A program made the translations under genes and the position numbers. From the NCBI GenBank assembly GCA_003117195.1, contig BDSI01000007.1, positions 1,054,001 through 1,118,000 on the forward strand: 64,000 bases of DNA. Direction: 5' to 3'. The stretch comes from Eudorina sp. 2006-703-Eu-15 (Eukaryota; Chlorophyta; Chlorophyceae; Chlamydomonadales; Volvocaceae). This document shows, in pieces, positions 32,595 through 59,433 of this stretch (the first letter of the stretch is position 1; each line of letters opens with the position of its first letter). The notes under the pieces are model-generated. The model worked only from the letters and a program-made list of their open reading frames with translations, was not told the origin of the DNA and ran no database searches.

Positions 32595-35300
32595 GTCGTG
32601 GCTTCGGTGACTGAGGTGATGCGGTGGTAGCCATCCCACCAGGTGGGGGAGATCGTCGTGCTGCCAAAGCGGCGAGTGCCGCCGCCGCACACGGGACTGC
32701 GCGGGACGCTGCGGGACCCCAAAACTCGTAACACTGACACTTGACACAGAGGCGGAAGTTGGCGCGCGTGATTGGGACCGATGCAAGGACGATTACTGCC
32801 TCTTGTCGATGTTGGAGTGAACCCCGCGGTTGCAAGTGGTTCAACATGATACCGGTGCCGAGTGTGTGTTACCTGCAGCACGCGCTTGGCCGCAACGTAA
32901 CCCGAAAGGGAATGCCCCGGCTAGCCCGGCCTACACGCCTTGTTGGCGGGGCGCCGCAGCGTTGTCTCCTGGTAGGCATCGAGGATCCGCCGAGGAGGAG
33001 AGTCCGTTGGTACATTCGTTCATTCACATACTAACTCATCCCGGCTCCTTACAGCAGTGGCGCGAGGGCGCACCCTTGCCAAACACCTGCCCCCATCCGA
33101 ACCCGCCTGGATTTGAAACCCGACCCTGGCCTTTTATGCGGCAAGACTTGGTCTCCGAACCTCGACTACACAACCTGCGCACAACCAAAGTATACAGCTC
33201 CCTGGTCCGGGCTTGATGCTCATGCATTGGGACAGCGGCCGGCGGCAACTGCCGCTGACGTACGGTCCTGAAGACAATTGCATTGCGCTGCTAATAGATT
33301 ACCCGAATGTTTCGCACCGCCCAGTCTCCCCAACCAGCGAGGCCTCGGACACGATTCATGAAAATTGCGTCGTAAAAACGTCTCAGTCGGACCGAATGCC
33401 ACCACTGACTGGACCGACACAGACACGGAGCAGTTCCACCCGGTCTCGACGCCGCCGTCGCGCAGTAACTCGCCAGTGGGGTCAGGTTTGGAAACGGCCC
33501 CAGAATAAGCGGGCCCGTTTAGCAACCCTGACACCACCGGCGAGTTATTGCATGATGCCTACATTTTGAGTCCACGCCCCCGCCCCCTAACCACGCCCAA
33601 ACACCCAGTCATGTACGCGGCATCCGCAGGGCATGGATGGATGCCCTGTACCATCCGCCCTTCGTGCTACTCACTGCGTACGATGTGCGTCACCGGCCTG
33701 ACAGGCCGTCACAACCCGCCCCGTTACTGTGAGCACCACCGCCGTTCTTAGTGAAGGAGGAAAATGCCGCCGCTAGAGGCTCCGCCGCGAGGTGTGTGGC
33801 CCAACGTTCCCACATAAAGCTGTCACTTACCGGCAGGCTGCAGGCCGCGGCCGGTTACATCGCCTGCGGAGCCCGAAAATAAACAGCACGTGCCGACGCG
33901 TCGTCATCCGTAATGGGCTCGATAGCAAGGGCGTTTGATTGTCAGGTAGCAAGGTAAATGACGGTGGTTGTGGACGTTGTCTTTGAAACCACAATCGTGA
34001 GCTCCGCACGAGGCTAGCTAGCACTCTCACGGCACTCACAAGCAGGAAACACACGCCGTACACGCGGCAGCAATCAAGCTGGCATTCACAAACCGCAGTG
34101 TGACATCAACCAAAGCTCTGTCAGTGCGCCTTTTGCTCCGGAATGTGGGCTCTCACCCGGAAACTCGCGCGCCATCGAGTCCGCCACCTGTTTGTGGTCT
34201 GCCAAGTCCTCACGGTGTCAACAAGCCCAGGCTGCTAGTTTGGCGACATTGTCGACGCTTAACTCCTCAATCCGTGTCCCACCGTGCTCGTGTATCAGTG
34301 GCTTCTCCAATTGGACGAGCCTTGGACACACTAAGTACTTACCTTCAACTCTGCAGGGAATGTGCTCAAACGCCAATTGGTGTTGAATAATTAAGTATTC
34401 GAACCAATGACAGGCTTAGCGATAGCCGGATGAAAATGAACATTCAAACAATAAGCTTGATAAGTGTAAGAAATTGGCATAAACAAGAAGCACTTGTTAT
34501 GACATATGGGATGGGAATGATGTCGCTGTACGGCTGTATGTAGAGCCAGTAGTCGTGGCCAGTAGTGTCCCAGACAGGGAAGCCAGACTACTCCTTTTGT
34601 CTCTAACCAAGGCATTTATGCCCTAAGCATACATGAATGTGCCTCAAGTAGCCTGTCCGAAGCACAGCCGGTGCCCCCGATGCCGGAGGTTGGTTGTACG
34701 ATAGGCCGTTGTCATATCCGTTCGCCCTTCTAGAAGCTCGCTGCTTAATGAACGTTCAGGGACGTCCTTGTAACTGTCCTTCATTTTTCGCGAGTCATTC
34801 ATAATGCAGTGCAACGCGTTGCGTGCTCAGCATCAGGTTAGACAGCTCAGACTTGCATACGCTACACCCGTTGTACTCAGACTTGAACCTGCTGAACCCA
34901 CTGTTTCTCAAATACTTGATTGTTAAATCCTGTTAGCAGGTCGTCCGACAGGCGCGGCCGTTCACAGCACAGCCGCCCAGGCGATGCCGACTTGCTGTCG
35001 TGAACAGCCAAGCGGGCGGGGATGTGCGCGGCTCTAAAATGGAAAAAGGATTGTTTGGCGAGGTGAGCAGACGAGCAAGCAGTGGTCGCTGACTCAGAAA
35101 AGGTGACCGCTTAACAGGGTTGGTTATTCACGTTTGTAGAACTTTGGAGCACGCGACCCGTTTGCTGGCGAGCTTGCGACCAACTTTGGAGAGAATGTAC
35201 TTGGAAACTACAACACGGAGCACATTATCAAGTGCGCTGCCACCGGGGCTCATGGGACGCTGCGAAACCCCCACGCAGCCCCTGAGCACTTGCGCGGGGG
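32595..35300. other. Intergenic region of 2.7 kb without a supported gene
   Basis: The region separates two plus-strand genes. It contains no frame with homology I recognise and no coherent exon chain. The right end (from about 34.9 kb) must include the promoter and probably the first exon of the RAF2-like gene. Confidence 0.45.
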
Positions 35301-35369
35301 TCTCCGTTGGCCATGGAGCGTGACGTCTCTGAGATGCTGGTTCTGTTAAACAAAACCATGTCGCTTCAG

Positions 35370-36206
35370 TTGCCGTCTTCAATCGAACCTGCCCGCCGGG
35401 GCCCACGCCCTCAGCCTTTGCTCTCACATCGGCCCATCACCGTCGCAGGCCCCCAGACACCATCAAGCGCGTCATCGGCCTCTCGGCTCGGCGCTGCCAG
35501 GACAACGCCGGCAGCTTGACCCTTCTCAGCGAGGAGGAGCGCGAGCTGCTCCGAAACCAGGTGCCTGGGTGGCGCATGGCGACCTCGGCCGCCGGCGCAC
35601 CCTGCATCCAGCAGTCTTGGAAACTCAAGGACGACGCGGCCGCGGATGAGATGGTGACCAGGCTGAGCAATGTGGCGGCGGCGGAGGGCCACGCTGACAG
35701 CCTGACGGTCAACCGGGGGGGCACGGAGGTGGTGGCGCAGCTCAGCACCAAGTCACTAGGTGCGTGGCGGCTTTGGAGGGTTGGGGGCTGGCAGGGTACG
35801 CCGTGGGGAACACAGCGTAGTATGCCAACAGACCCGCCTGCGGAGGGAGGGTTTAATGGGTGGCGAACGTACCTTTAGGGGCCCAGCTCATTTTGGCAGG
35901 CTGGTCATGCGGATCAGCTTCCGCATGTTCGAAAGCGTTCTGCGCGGGGTCAAGTTCCCGCTCCTATGTGTTGCAAAGTTAGCCCACCGTGCCGGGTCGC
36001 CCGGAGGTCGCGGTCACAGCAGCGCATCCGTGTGGCGCCGGCCCTGGCCATGGACCGTGCGTGCACGACACCCTCTGCCCCCGCACCCTCCACCCCCTGG
36101 CCTCGCAGCCGGCCTGACCGAGAACGACTTCATCGTGGCCGCCAAGATTAACGACCTCAACGTCGTGGACCTGCTGCCCAAGCGCAAGCCCAGGTTCTGG
36201 GCCTGA
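35370..36206 (+). CDS. RAF2: RAF2-like / pterin-4a-carbinolamine dehydratase-fold protein (5' exon unresolved)
   Basis: Exons about 35370..35759 and 36109..36206; the intron is phase 1 with GTGCGTGG donor and CTCGCAG acceptor. The conserved part runs LLSEEERELLRNQVPGW, then IQQSWKLKDD, EGHADSLTV, VAQLSTKSLA and GLTENDFIVAAKIND, ending DLLPKRKPRFWA. The fold is PCD/DCoH. The catalytic H-H-P-x-x motif of active PCD is replaced by GHADSL, and the C-terminal DLLPKRKPRFWA extension resembles plant RAF2, a stromal Rubisco assembly factor built on an inactive PCD fold. I infer RAF2 rather than PCD activity. The upstream residues (AVFNRTCPPGPTPSAF...HHRRRPPDTIKR) are basic and could be a transit peptide; the start codon was not located. 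Confidence 0.68.
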
Positions 36207-37685
36207 GTGGGGTCTTCCAGTAGACCAGGTGTGAGATTTTGGGAAACAGCAGGTCGGGGCCCTGCATGGGCTGGCACGCGCGCGAGAGAGAGTCTCAACC
36301 CACTGGTTGGGTTGCTGTTCAGTTCCTGGATCACCAACCGGGGCGGGGGCCGTGCGAGTACCACAAAGTGTGGGTACGGGCGCATCCGTTGGGGCTCAGG
36401 CGATGTGGCGGGGGAGGGCGGTTTCGGTGTCTTGATCAACATGAGGGGGATGGCCCGGTGTCTGGAACTCTGGATGCACGGGGAATGAAAACAACCGGCT
36501 CCGGGCGCGCGATTGGTTGTGCACAGCTGGCAGAGCAGGAACATTTTTGAAGGGATTTTCCCTGGACGTTCGGAAGGAAGTTTGATACTTGTGTTGAAGT
36601 ATGCTTTTGCTGTCCGACATGTTACTTCGCGGGCTATGCGCGATTAGGGGGATGCGTGCACCAGCTGGTGCGGTTCGGTCCGAGGGCCCGGGAGCGACGC
36701 GCGGAGGGTGTTGTCAGGAGGCGGGCCGGCGTCTGCGTGGCGGTGCAAGCAAGGCCTTGATTGTCCCGACGGCAAGCTGCACGAACGTGCGGAGCACGGG
36801 TGTAAGCGAATACGGTACTCTATAACATGGGCAGCGTGGGAGACCGAGTTGCAGATGAACGATTTAATGGTTACAGCTGTACCGGGGATCTTGGTCGCGG
36901 TCACCGCCGGCCACAACCTTCGGCGATGGCCGGTCTCGTCTGCCGTCATCGTATCCACCAGGGCCGCGGAGGCGCCGCATCGCAATTTTCACAGAGTCTT
37001 TGGCAAGCATACCCCGACCCACAACAGCCGCCGCACCATGCCTGTTGGCAAAGTTCAAAGGCCATACACACACAGAGGCGGTCGGGTCGGGCGGGTCTTC
37101 TCTCTATACACACACAGGCGGCTTCCTCGGGCGGGTTCTTCGCTTAACGCAGGCGGCCCGCCCCCGCCCTCCTACTGCCCTGCCGTGCACCAGGGGGTCA
37201 GGCTCCCTACGAATGACTCATGTTGTCATGTATATTCCAATGGGGACCCCGCTAGGGTCATGGGTGACAGCCGCAGCCTCCTCTCGAGCTAACCACACGC
37301 TGCAAAACGAAACCGCGCCACCTTGGCGACCCCAGGACTCCAGGTACCCTGCCGCAACCGCCGGATGCGCCCCCGCCTGGCCGATCCGCTCCGCCGGGTC
37401 GCCTCCTTTCCTCTTCCATGCCCCCGCAGCCCACTAAACCCCATCGGGCCCCTGGATGCCCGCCTGCCTGCTCCTGCCTGTTTGTCGACCCGCCTGCTTC
37501 GTGCTCGCAACGCACGGTCACTGCATTCCATGCTAGTCTACCTCGTCACATTCCGAGCCAAGCCCGACACGTGCGTGCAGCCCGGCATGTTCCCACGGGG
37601 TGAGTGGATGGATCCTGGATCCCGGTCAGACCGCTTTCCCCCTCCCGACCCCGAACCCACCCGGGGCTCCCACCCAGCCGGACTG
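36207..37685. other. Convergent intergenic region
   Basis: It lies between the stop of the RAF2-like gene (plus) and the stop of the next gene (minus), so it should carry two 3' UTRs. No coding exon is supported. CACACACAGGCGG-like short repeats occur near 37060-37125. Confidence 0.5.
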
Positions 37686-39897
37686 TCAGTGCTTGGCGCC
37701 GGCCCCCAGGCTGGAGAAGAACGCCAGCTGCTCCGCCTCCGACAAGGCTGACGCGCCGCCGGGGCCCGGGGCAGGCCCCGCCAGGGCGCCCGGCGGCGCA
37801 GCGACGCCGGGGGCCGGCGGCCCCGCGGCGGCGGGTGGTCCGCCGGGGGCCCTGTGGCTGCACCCCTGCGGGTGCGAGCAGCAGTCGCTGGCGGTGCTCT
37901 GCTGGATCATCTCCTTGTACACCTCCGTCATAAAGGCGTTTTGCTCCTGCGGCGGCGGAGAGCGGTGGAGAGCGGGACACCGGTGTCGACTTCACCGCGG
38001 CGGAACGCGGGACGCGGCGGTGGTGGGGACATGGGTGCCGCAGAGGGGGCACAGGCCAAGTGAGGGTGTGCAGGGATGCAGTTAGGGACGAACGAAGCAC
38101 TTTCAATCGGAGGCGTGTTCCGGGGTCCGTTAGCACGTCAGTTGCACCGAAAGGAATGTGCTAGGCGGGCATCAGGGGCGGGGTGACCTACTGCCGCAGG
38201 CGGGGATGTGACCTACTACCACAGGCGAGGATCAGGGCGAAGGAGGGGGCGGGCGACGGTCCAGAGAGCACAGCCCAGCCGGCACGGGCGCTGCGCACCT
38301 CGGGCGTCATGTCCTTGAGCTTTGAGAGCCGCTCCTCCATCTCCACCCGGAACTTGTTCAGCTGGTCGTACTTGGACTTGAACAGCGACTCGGGCATCTC
38401 GGCCTCGTCCAGGACCATCTCCTCCTGTGTGGGGGTGTGCCGAGCACATCGCACCCGGATGAAGGGCGTGGCACACAGCGCAGTTCGTGAGCCCCCGGAT
38501 GGCAGTTCGTGGGCCCCCGGATGCCATGCCATGGGGGCCCAGGGGGCCGCCGCATAGGAGCCGGAGCCGCTTGGCGGAGGTCGGTCATGTCCTGGGCCCT
38601 ATGCCGCCGCACACAGGACCCACATGAGGGTCCCGCAGCGGACGTCATGCGGTCCCGCGGCAACCCCCTGTCTCAAACAATCTGGCAGGGCTGCACAGGC
38701 GCATGAAGTGTCAACTCAACGCATCCATGTCCATTGGCCTCGGCCTCGTACAAAGTGCCGTTCCGGTATGATATAGGGCCCTGCGCACCCGCGCACCGTG
38801 GGCTTGAGCACGCCGGCGCACACAGCTGATCTCCTTTTCCCCCTCATCCAGTCCTCCCCCATGTCCCCGGGGAACCCGTCGCCGCAAGCAACTCCGTGCC
38901 AAACCCACGGTGCGGCCCAGCTGGGTACCCTTATATCTGATATGACCTAACCGCCACCGCCGTCCGTGGCGCCCAGCCCACACCAAGACGACAGCACACT
39001 GCGCAACAGGCTCGCTGTACCATGTGCGCGCGCCGTACCGCGCCGTACCCGCATGCCGTACCAAGAGCCCCCCACCTTCTGCACGTGCTCGTAGAATTGG
39101 CGGAGGAAGAAGGCGTCGTCCGCGTAGATCTGGTTCACTTTGCTCAGGCAGTTGATGCCGAAGTCACCCTGCGGGGCACGACAACACGGAAGCGAAGCAC
39201 ATCAACCAACAAGTAGACCACCCGACTTTGAAGATCGACGGACCGGATGGGCAGGAGGACCCGGGGACAAGGTCGGATGGCGCCGTTCCGCGGCATGGTG
39301 TGCCACCACCCGCACTCTCACAGAAACCCCGCAGTCCGCCTTCCGTCATAATCCCCGCTGCTTCCCCCCGGCCCGGCCCGGTTGGGGCTGGAAGTGGCCC
39401 TGAGAACCCGCTGGGTCCCCGGCCGTTCCTGTCGGCAGCCGGTCAAAGCCCAGGGCCCTTAGCGTCCCCACGCTGGGCCCCGCGGCCATCACTGCCGACC
39501 CCCTTATGAGGGCCCGCTGCACAGCCTCTGCTCCTTTCGCCGGTCCCCAACTTGCCCCCGAAGTCAGCCTCTGGCCCTTTTGCGCTAACGGTCCTCGGCC
39601 CACTGCCGCCCCCTCTCCCTCCCCCCCGCCGTTCCTCTCCCAAGCGACAGCGCCAGCCGGGATGCCCTTGCCCGCCCCACGCACCACCACCCCCCTTTAC
39701 AAAAGACGGCCCACGGGGGTAAAACGGCAAACCGGCCCGGAACGAACCAGGGACACGGGCCCGGGGTGGGGTGGGGCAGGCGCACTTTCCTGGATCCCCA
39801 TGCTCTCAAAGATCTGTTTCTGCATCCCGTTGACGGCGTCCTCCGGCGCTCCTGGTCCCCGGGTCTTGAGCGCCACACAGAGGAGCTGCTTGAACTC
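37686..39897 (-). CDS. Unknown helical protein, four exons recognised (5' end not found)
   Basis: Exons: 39790..39897, 39076..39168, 38299..38424, 37686..37946, all of whole-codon length. They encode EFKQLLCVALKTRG ... MQKQIFESMGIQ, then GDFGINCLSKV ... FYEHVQK, then EEMVLDEAEMPESLF ... ERLSKLKDMTPE, then EQNAFMTEVYKEMIQQ and a Gly/Pro/Ala-rich tail. The tail starts with CCSHPQGCSH, a possible Cys/His metal-binding patch. The protein is mainly alpha-helical and acidic to neutral. I do not recognise the family. The first intron would begin GAAAGT instead of GTAAGT after CAG at 39790, either a non-canonical donor or a sequence error; other donors there break the phase. Upstream exons between 39.9 and 40.45 kb are likely but not defined. 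Confidence 0.6.
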
Positions 39898-41175
39898 CTG
39901 GCGGCGGGAGGGACGCGGCCCGGGGCGCAGCCGGGAGACAGGGCGGGGAGGCAGGTAAGGAGGCGCCGCGAGGCGGACACGCCGAGGTAGGTGACGCGTG
40001 GTGGTGCGGGTGTTGCGTCGGCCGTAGTGGGCGGGGGACGCGGAATCCGGGCACCGCAAGCGGCCTAGGCCATAGGGCACCAGCACACGAGGGCGGGGGC
40101 ACCAGCACACGAGGGCGGGGGACGGGGTAGAGGTCGACTGCACGTCGGCTGCCAGACAGACGCGTGCTCGGTGCAGTCCTTGACACCCTTGGAATCCGTC
40201 GGAAATGGATGTCCTCTGGAATGGTGTCCTCTGGAATGGTGCCGGGGCGGCCTGTGTCCCGCGCGGCGCTGCGGGACGGCTCGCGCAGTGCGCGCTGACG
40301 GGACGCAGACACGGGCTGGGCGCTGGAGGATGGCGACGAACGGCCCAGGTGTGCTGTGCAGCACACGATGATCCAGGTGGTGACCCAGTGTTGCAACGCA
40401 GCCGTACGGTCCGTGGGCGTCAAAGTGGACGCTGACTTTCCCCGTCATCACCCTGGCTCACTGGGTTGTTGAATTGTCTTGCTGATTCTTGAAAGAAGTT
40501 CACGAGTTGCTCCTGCGTGGGTGTTCCAACGCTTTCACGCGGACTTGCTGTTGAAGCCGAGGTGGAAGGCGTTCAAGCTATTACCTTCGAGAGCATTCCC
40601 GTCTTTTGAAGCGGACGCCCCTCATATTCTGAAACTAGAGAATTTAGCCACTGCATTCTTCGCGCTTTTAGGGTCAAAGGAATGGCAAGGCGTGGTTCCC
40701 CGAGATAGTAAAGGCTTCACAGGAGCAATTGTAAGATTTATCGAATTTCGGAATGATTAAAATATGCAATCTCTTCAATGCAAGGGTCCCGTGCATTGGA
40801 GCATACGGTACGCCCGCCAATGTTGGTAAAACAGAAGGATCAACCTCCATGAGCACATGGCCACCTGCGACTGGGGAAGAGAGTCTGTATGCCAACCGCT
40901 ATACGCAAGCATATTCGACTCCACACTTTCACAGCTCGTCACTGCCAACCGTTGCTTGCTCACGGCCTAGCCCCTTAGCTGGGAACCGAAAAGACCCCAT
41001 AACGGCGGGCAATAAGAAATCATATCGTTTGTGCAAACCCTGCGGCTAAAGGGTGACACACACCTCAGGTTTTCTTATTCGACTGCAACATGGGTACAGC
41101 TGTGCCATAGCGTGAAGCGTCCGCGGCGCAAACAAGCGCCGATTGCCCACATCTCGGAGGCTTGGGAGCTGCAGC
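39898..41175. other. Divergent intergenic region, probable shared promoter area
   Basis: The minus-strand unknown gene and the plus-strand SMP-domain gene are transcribed away from each other here. The first exon(s) of the minus gene probably fall in 39.95-40.45 kb. The 40479..40760 frame is open but has no recognisable feature and I treat it as chance. Confidence 0.4.
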
Positions 41176-55838
<14,663 letters not shown>

Positions 55839-58800
55839 GGATGACCTTACGAGGAGACGGACTTCGTCGAGGTCGGCCAGGTAACCCGAGGGCCGATTAC
55901 CCGGGGGGGGGGCCCCGACTGCTCGTTGAGCCCCGAAACCAGATGAACGGCAGACGATGCATAACAAAAATGAGCCGGAATGGCATGGAGTGGGGTGAGG
56001 GGAATGGAGTGGGGTTGCGTGGAGTGGAGTGTGCGCTATGGGATGGCCCAGCTGCGACGGGGTTCGTCCAAGAAGGGGTATTGTACAAGTGGGCGGTTCA
56101 CCAGGAGGTCGGCCCTCTTCAAGGGAGGGGCCGCAACGGCATTCATTGGCTGGCACATCATGAGCATCAAATGATACACAACAACCCGTGCTGTTGTGCT
56201 GGGCTGGGCGGGTTCTTTTATTAAACACAGCTGCACACCAACAACAGCACTGCGGTATATGGAGGCCATTACAACTCGCTGCAACGGCTGGAAGCCGGTT
56301 GCAGCTTTCAGGGGGTATTGATGGTGAAGGTTGTGAAGCCCGGGATGAAGCCCGGGGTGAAGCAATCCGTTGTGGCTCCACCGGCTTCATATGTGGAGCT
56401 GTGGAGCGGTGCGGTGCGTCGGGTCTTTGTTAGCAGCAGGTGGTTGGTGGTGACGCGGATGCGGACGCAGATGCAGTAGGCCGTTGACGGGCCCCGAAGG
56501 GCTGCGCGGCAGTCGAGGGAGGGGCGGAAGGGGAGGATGCGGCCTGCGCGAGATGTGTGTGATCCATCAGGCCCATTGGGGCCAGGGTCACTGTACCGTG
56601 CTGTGTGCCGTGCTGTTGTGCCGTGTGCTATGTAGCGAGCTGTACCGCACTGTATGTAGCGAGCTGTACCGCGCTGTATGTGCTTGGGGGCGCTAGGGGC
56701 TTCGGGCACGGCGATCAAGGACCTGGTCGCGGTGGGTCTCCATGGACCGTTAAAAAAGGGTTTCGGTTTTTGGTTGCGTTGACCGACGGGCTTACCGTAC
56801 AGTTTCCCGCCGGACACGCACGCAGCACGCAGCATGTACTGCACAAGACGCGATGATGACACCCTCTCGCGCATCTGGACGCACTGCCCATGTGTGTGTT
56901 TAGAGATGAAACCCATGTGTGTACCTGCATTGCATGTGGGCGACGATCGCACAGGTGGCCTGCCTGAAGGGGCCAACGGTTCCTGCGCGTGTGTGTGTGG
57001 GGGGGGGCGCCCGGGGGGAAGAGGAGGTCAGCGCGTCGCGGGAGGCGGCTTTGCGCTGAATGGGTCGCTGGCGCACTCTCGTTGGCCTCCTGATCGGGTG
57101 GGGTCCAGGACGCGGTTGTACGACGACACGTGATCCCAGTACGACGAGACGCGCGCAGAGGGAATTTCCTTGGCAGTTCCTTTAAGCAAGATCATCGACG
57201 CTTATAAGCTTGAAGTACTCTCGGCTGCCGCGTTGCGGATATCCGCCATATCTGGTACGGTACAACGCGTGACCGTGGGGACGGTCGTACGGATATGAAT
57301 CAAGTACGGCAATGAGAAGCTGTCGTAGTGCATCTAGGCGTGCGGCTGTCTGCACGTTCTTTGGCTGCGCCCGCCGCGCGGGCTCGTTTCAAGCCATAGG
57401 GATGGAGCTCGTGCTCGTGCTGCATACATATTACGAGTACGGCGTGTTGCATATGCTCAGTACGGAATGATGTGCTGTACGGAGAGCGAGATGAATCTCC
57501 CAACCGACGCGGCGACAAGGTCAAACCCTAGGGGACCTCTTGACCCATAGGGAGCCGCTGCGTTTGGGGTCCGAGGTTTGCACGTGTGCTGTGCTGTGGG
57601 TGAACCGCGCTGCATGTACTGTGACGGCTAGGGTTGGGGGTCTGTCACATGGCTTCAGGTAGGGGTTGGTCGTACACAAGCGCACGTGCAGCTCTGCGGT
57701 TCATGTCGAGGAACCGCAGGGCAGGATCTGAGGCAATGGTGAGCTTAACTTGGTGATCCGTTAGTTGGGTCTTGGGTGAGGTTTACAGCCCCTTACCGTC
57801 GCCGTCACGCCACATCCCCGTTGGAGTTCCTCTTGGACCCCGACTGACTGACTGGGGAGGTCTGGTCAGGTGTATTTGTCTCAAGTAATAACAGACACAA
57901 TTTATATAGTTCATATCGTACTGTGGGAACGGCACGCCACAGGTCGTGGCAGCGGAGGGCTTGAGTCGCCGCACTGCCCGGGTCTGCACCCGGGGTGGGC
58001 GACGCGTGCGCCGTGTCTTGAATCAGCGCCAGGATTCCTGGCCCAGGAAGGATGACCGGCGCTGCCAGCGGATACGGCACGCGTGTCTCCTGACATGCGC
58101 TCCCACCTGGCTGCGTTCCGCATCCGCATCTGCGAGTGCCACCGACCCGCGTGTATGGCGGCGGGGAAGGTCGATCCACGGGACGCAGACAGGGCAAAGG
58201 TACTTCCCGACTCTCCCCCTCAGACACGCGTGTTTCGAAGATGTGGCATGGCAAGGGGTACAGCAAGAGTACGGCCGAGGATGCAAACACCCTACAGACT
58301 CCGCGATATGATTTTGCGCCGCCCGCCGTTGAGAGAGGTTGAGGTCTGATCCGCGTGTTGGTTGCCATGCCGGCTTTGCACCTCTGCCGCTGACCGCACA
58401 GTCGTCGACCTCGGCGTACTGGCCGTGGGCCGTTTGGTACGGATGCTGTATGGTTATTGTACGGCAATGTTGGCCGGCGTTGTTGGCGAGTGACGCGCCC
58501 GGTACCCGTACGACAACTGCGGTCCGTCCGCACGGGGGCTCCTCCTCCTCCTCCTCCCTGTCGTCCGTTGTTCGGTCAACAGCTCGCGGCCGTCAGGGGA
58601 GCTCGCGGCCGTCAGCCCCCACATGCAGCGTCATGGCAGCAGTCCGCATGTGACTGCACGCGGGGCGGTGTCTTCCAGCCTTGTTCAGTACTGCCCCCAG
58701 TACTAGTTCGCACACCACCGAAAGGACCCGAGGTCAACTTCCAACATCTTGACAGCGCACATACAAACACGCATACACACACACACTGGGGGCGGGCCTC

Positions 58801-59246
58801 TTCTCTAAGCGCACACACCTCGCTGCCCCGTCGCATGAGCGCAGCAACCCGTTTTCCCGTCCCATGGGTCACGAAGTGTTATCCCGTTTTCCCGGAATCC
58901 CTCCTCGACCGCCGCCTCCTAGTCTTGCGGCGCAGTATTCATACAATGCAACATACACACACGCACACACACAGACACACACAGCGGGTCCCGCTCGCTG
59001 TCCATCGAATGCTGATCGGCATCCGCCCTGACTGCCATTCACCAGTCCACAGCCAGGCGCACCCGACCACTAGTGCGCCGTACTGACGTACAGCGCAAGG
59101 CAAGTACGTCCTCGCCGGGCGGTCCTCACCGCCCGCGTTGAGTGCTGCCACACACACCCGGCCAACAAGGTCAACTAAACGCGGTACCTCCTCCACCCCT
59201 AACCCCTAACCCCTAACCGCCCGTCGTCACAAACCACACACACACA
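55839..59246. other. Convergent intergenic region rich in CCGTAC motifs
   Basis: It separates the stop of the SMP-domain gene (plus) from the stop of the Gln-rich gene (minus). No supported gene. The fragment ACTTCGTCGAGGTCGGCCAG near 55860 precedes a GTAACC donor-like site but a stop blocks the matching frame. Short CTGTACCGCNCTGTATGTAGCGAG duplications lie near 56635-56685. GTACGG and CCGTAC are frequent throughout. Confidence 0.5.
59195..59218. repeat. Three CCCCTAA units
   Basis: ACCCCTAACCCCTAACCCCT then AACC. Telomere-like, but only three units and interstitial. Confidence 0.85.
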
Positions 59247-59340
59247 CCGTATCCGGGGGAGAGTGCTTCGGCGGTCTCCCGTATGGGGCGGGTTAGCGCC
59301 CCCGGCCAGCGTCGGCCCGGCAGATATGTAACGACACACA
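59247..59340 (+). mobile_element. LINE 3' end, 88-bp copy flanked by AC repeats
   Basis: 59247..59334 matches 47664..47750 with only a few differences: CCGTATCCGGGG..., GTGCTTCGGCGGTCTCCCGT, ATGGGGCGGGTTAGCGCCCC, and terminal CAGATATGTAACGA. It is preceded by ACCACACACACACA and followed by CACACACACATGTAACACAC. Such a short 5'-truncated copy is typical of target-primed reverse transcription. It lies in the 3' flank of the Gln-rich gene, antisense to it. Confidence 0.85.
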
Positions 59341-59433
59341 CACATGTAACACACACATGGCTCGCGGCTCATTTTCCTTTTACACAAAACCGCTGTGGCA
59401 GACTGCCCTTCCACACCGACGGCCGTACTGCTG

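Noticed and set aside
40479..40760. 93-codon plus-strand frame (DLLLKPRWKAFKLL...)
   Set aside because: No splice partner, no motif and no homology I recognise; it is likely a chance frame in lower-GC spacer.
55850..55905. Extra exon after the PH domain (PYEETDFVEVGQ frame)
   Set aside because: The frame is preceded at once by TGA with no acceptor between, so it cannot be joined; the upstream ORF already ends at 55838.
59195..59218. Telomere end or telomeric insertion
   Set aside because: Only three CCCCTAA units, embedded between ordinary sequence on both sides, and not the expected algal telomere unit.
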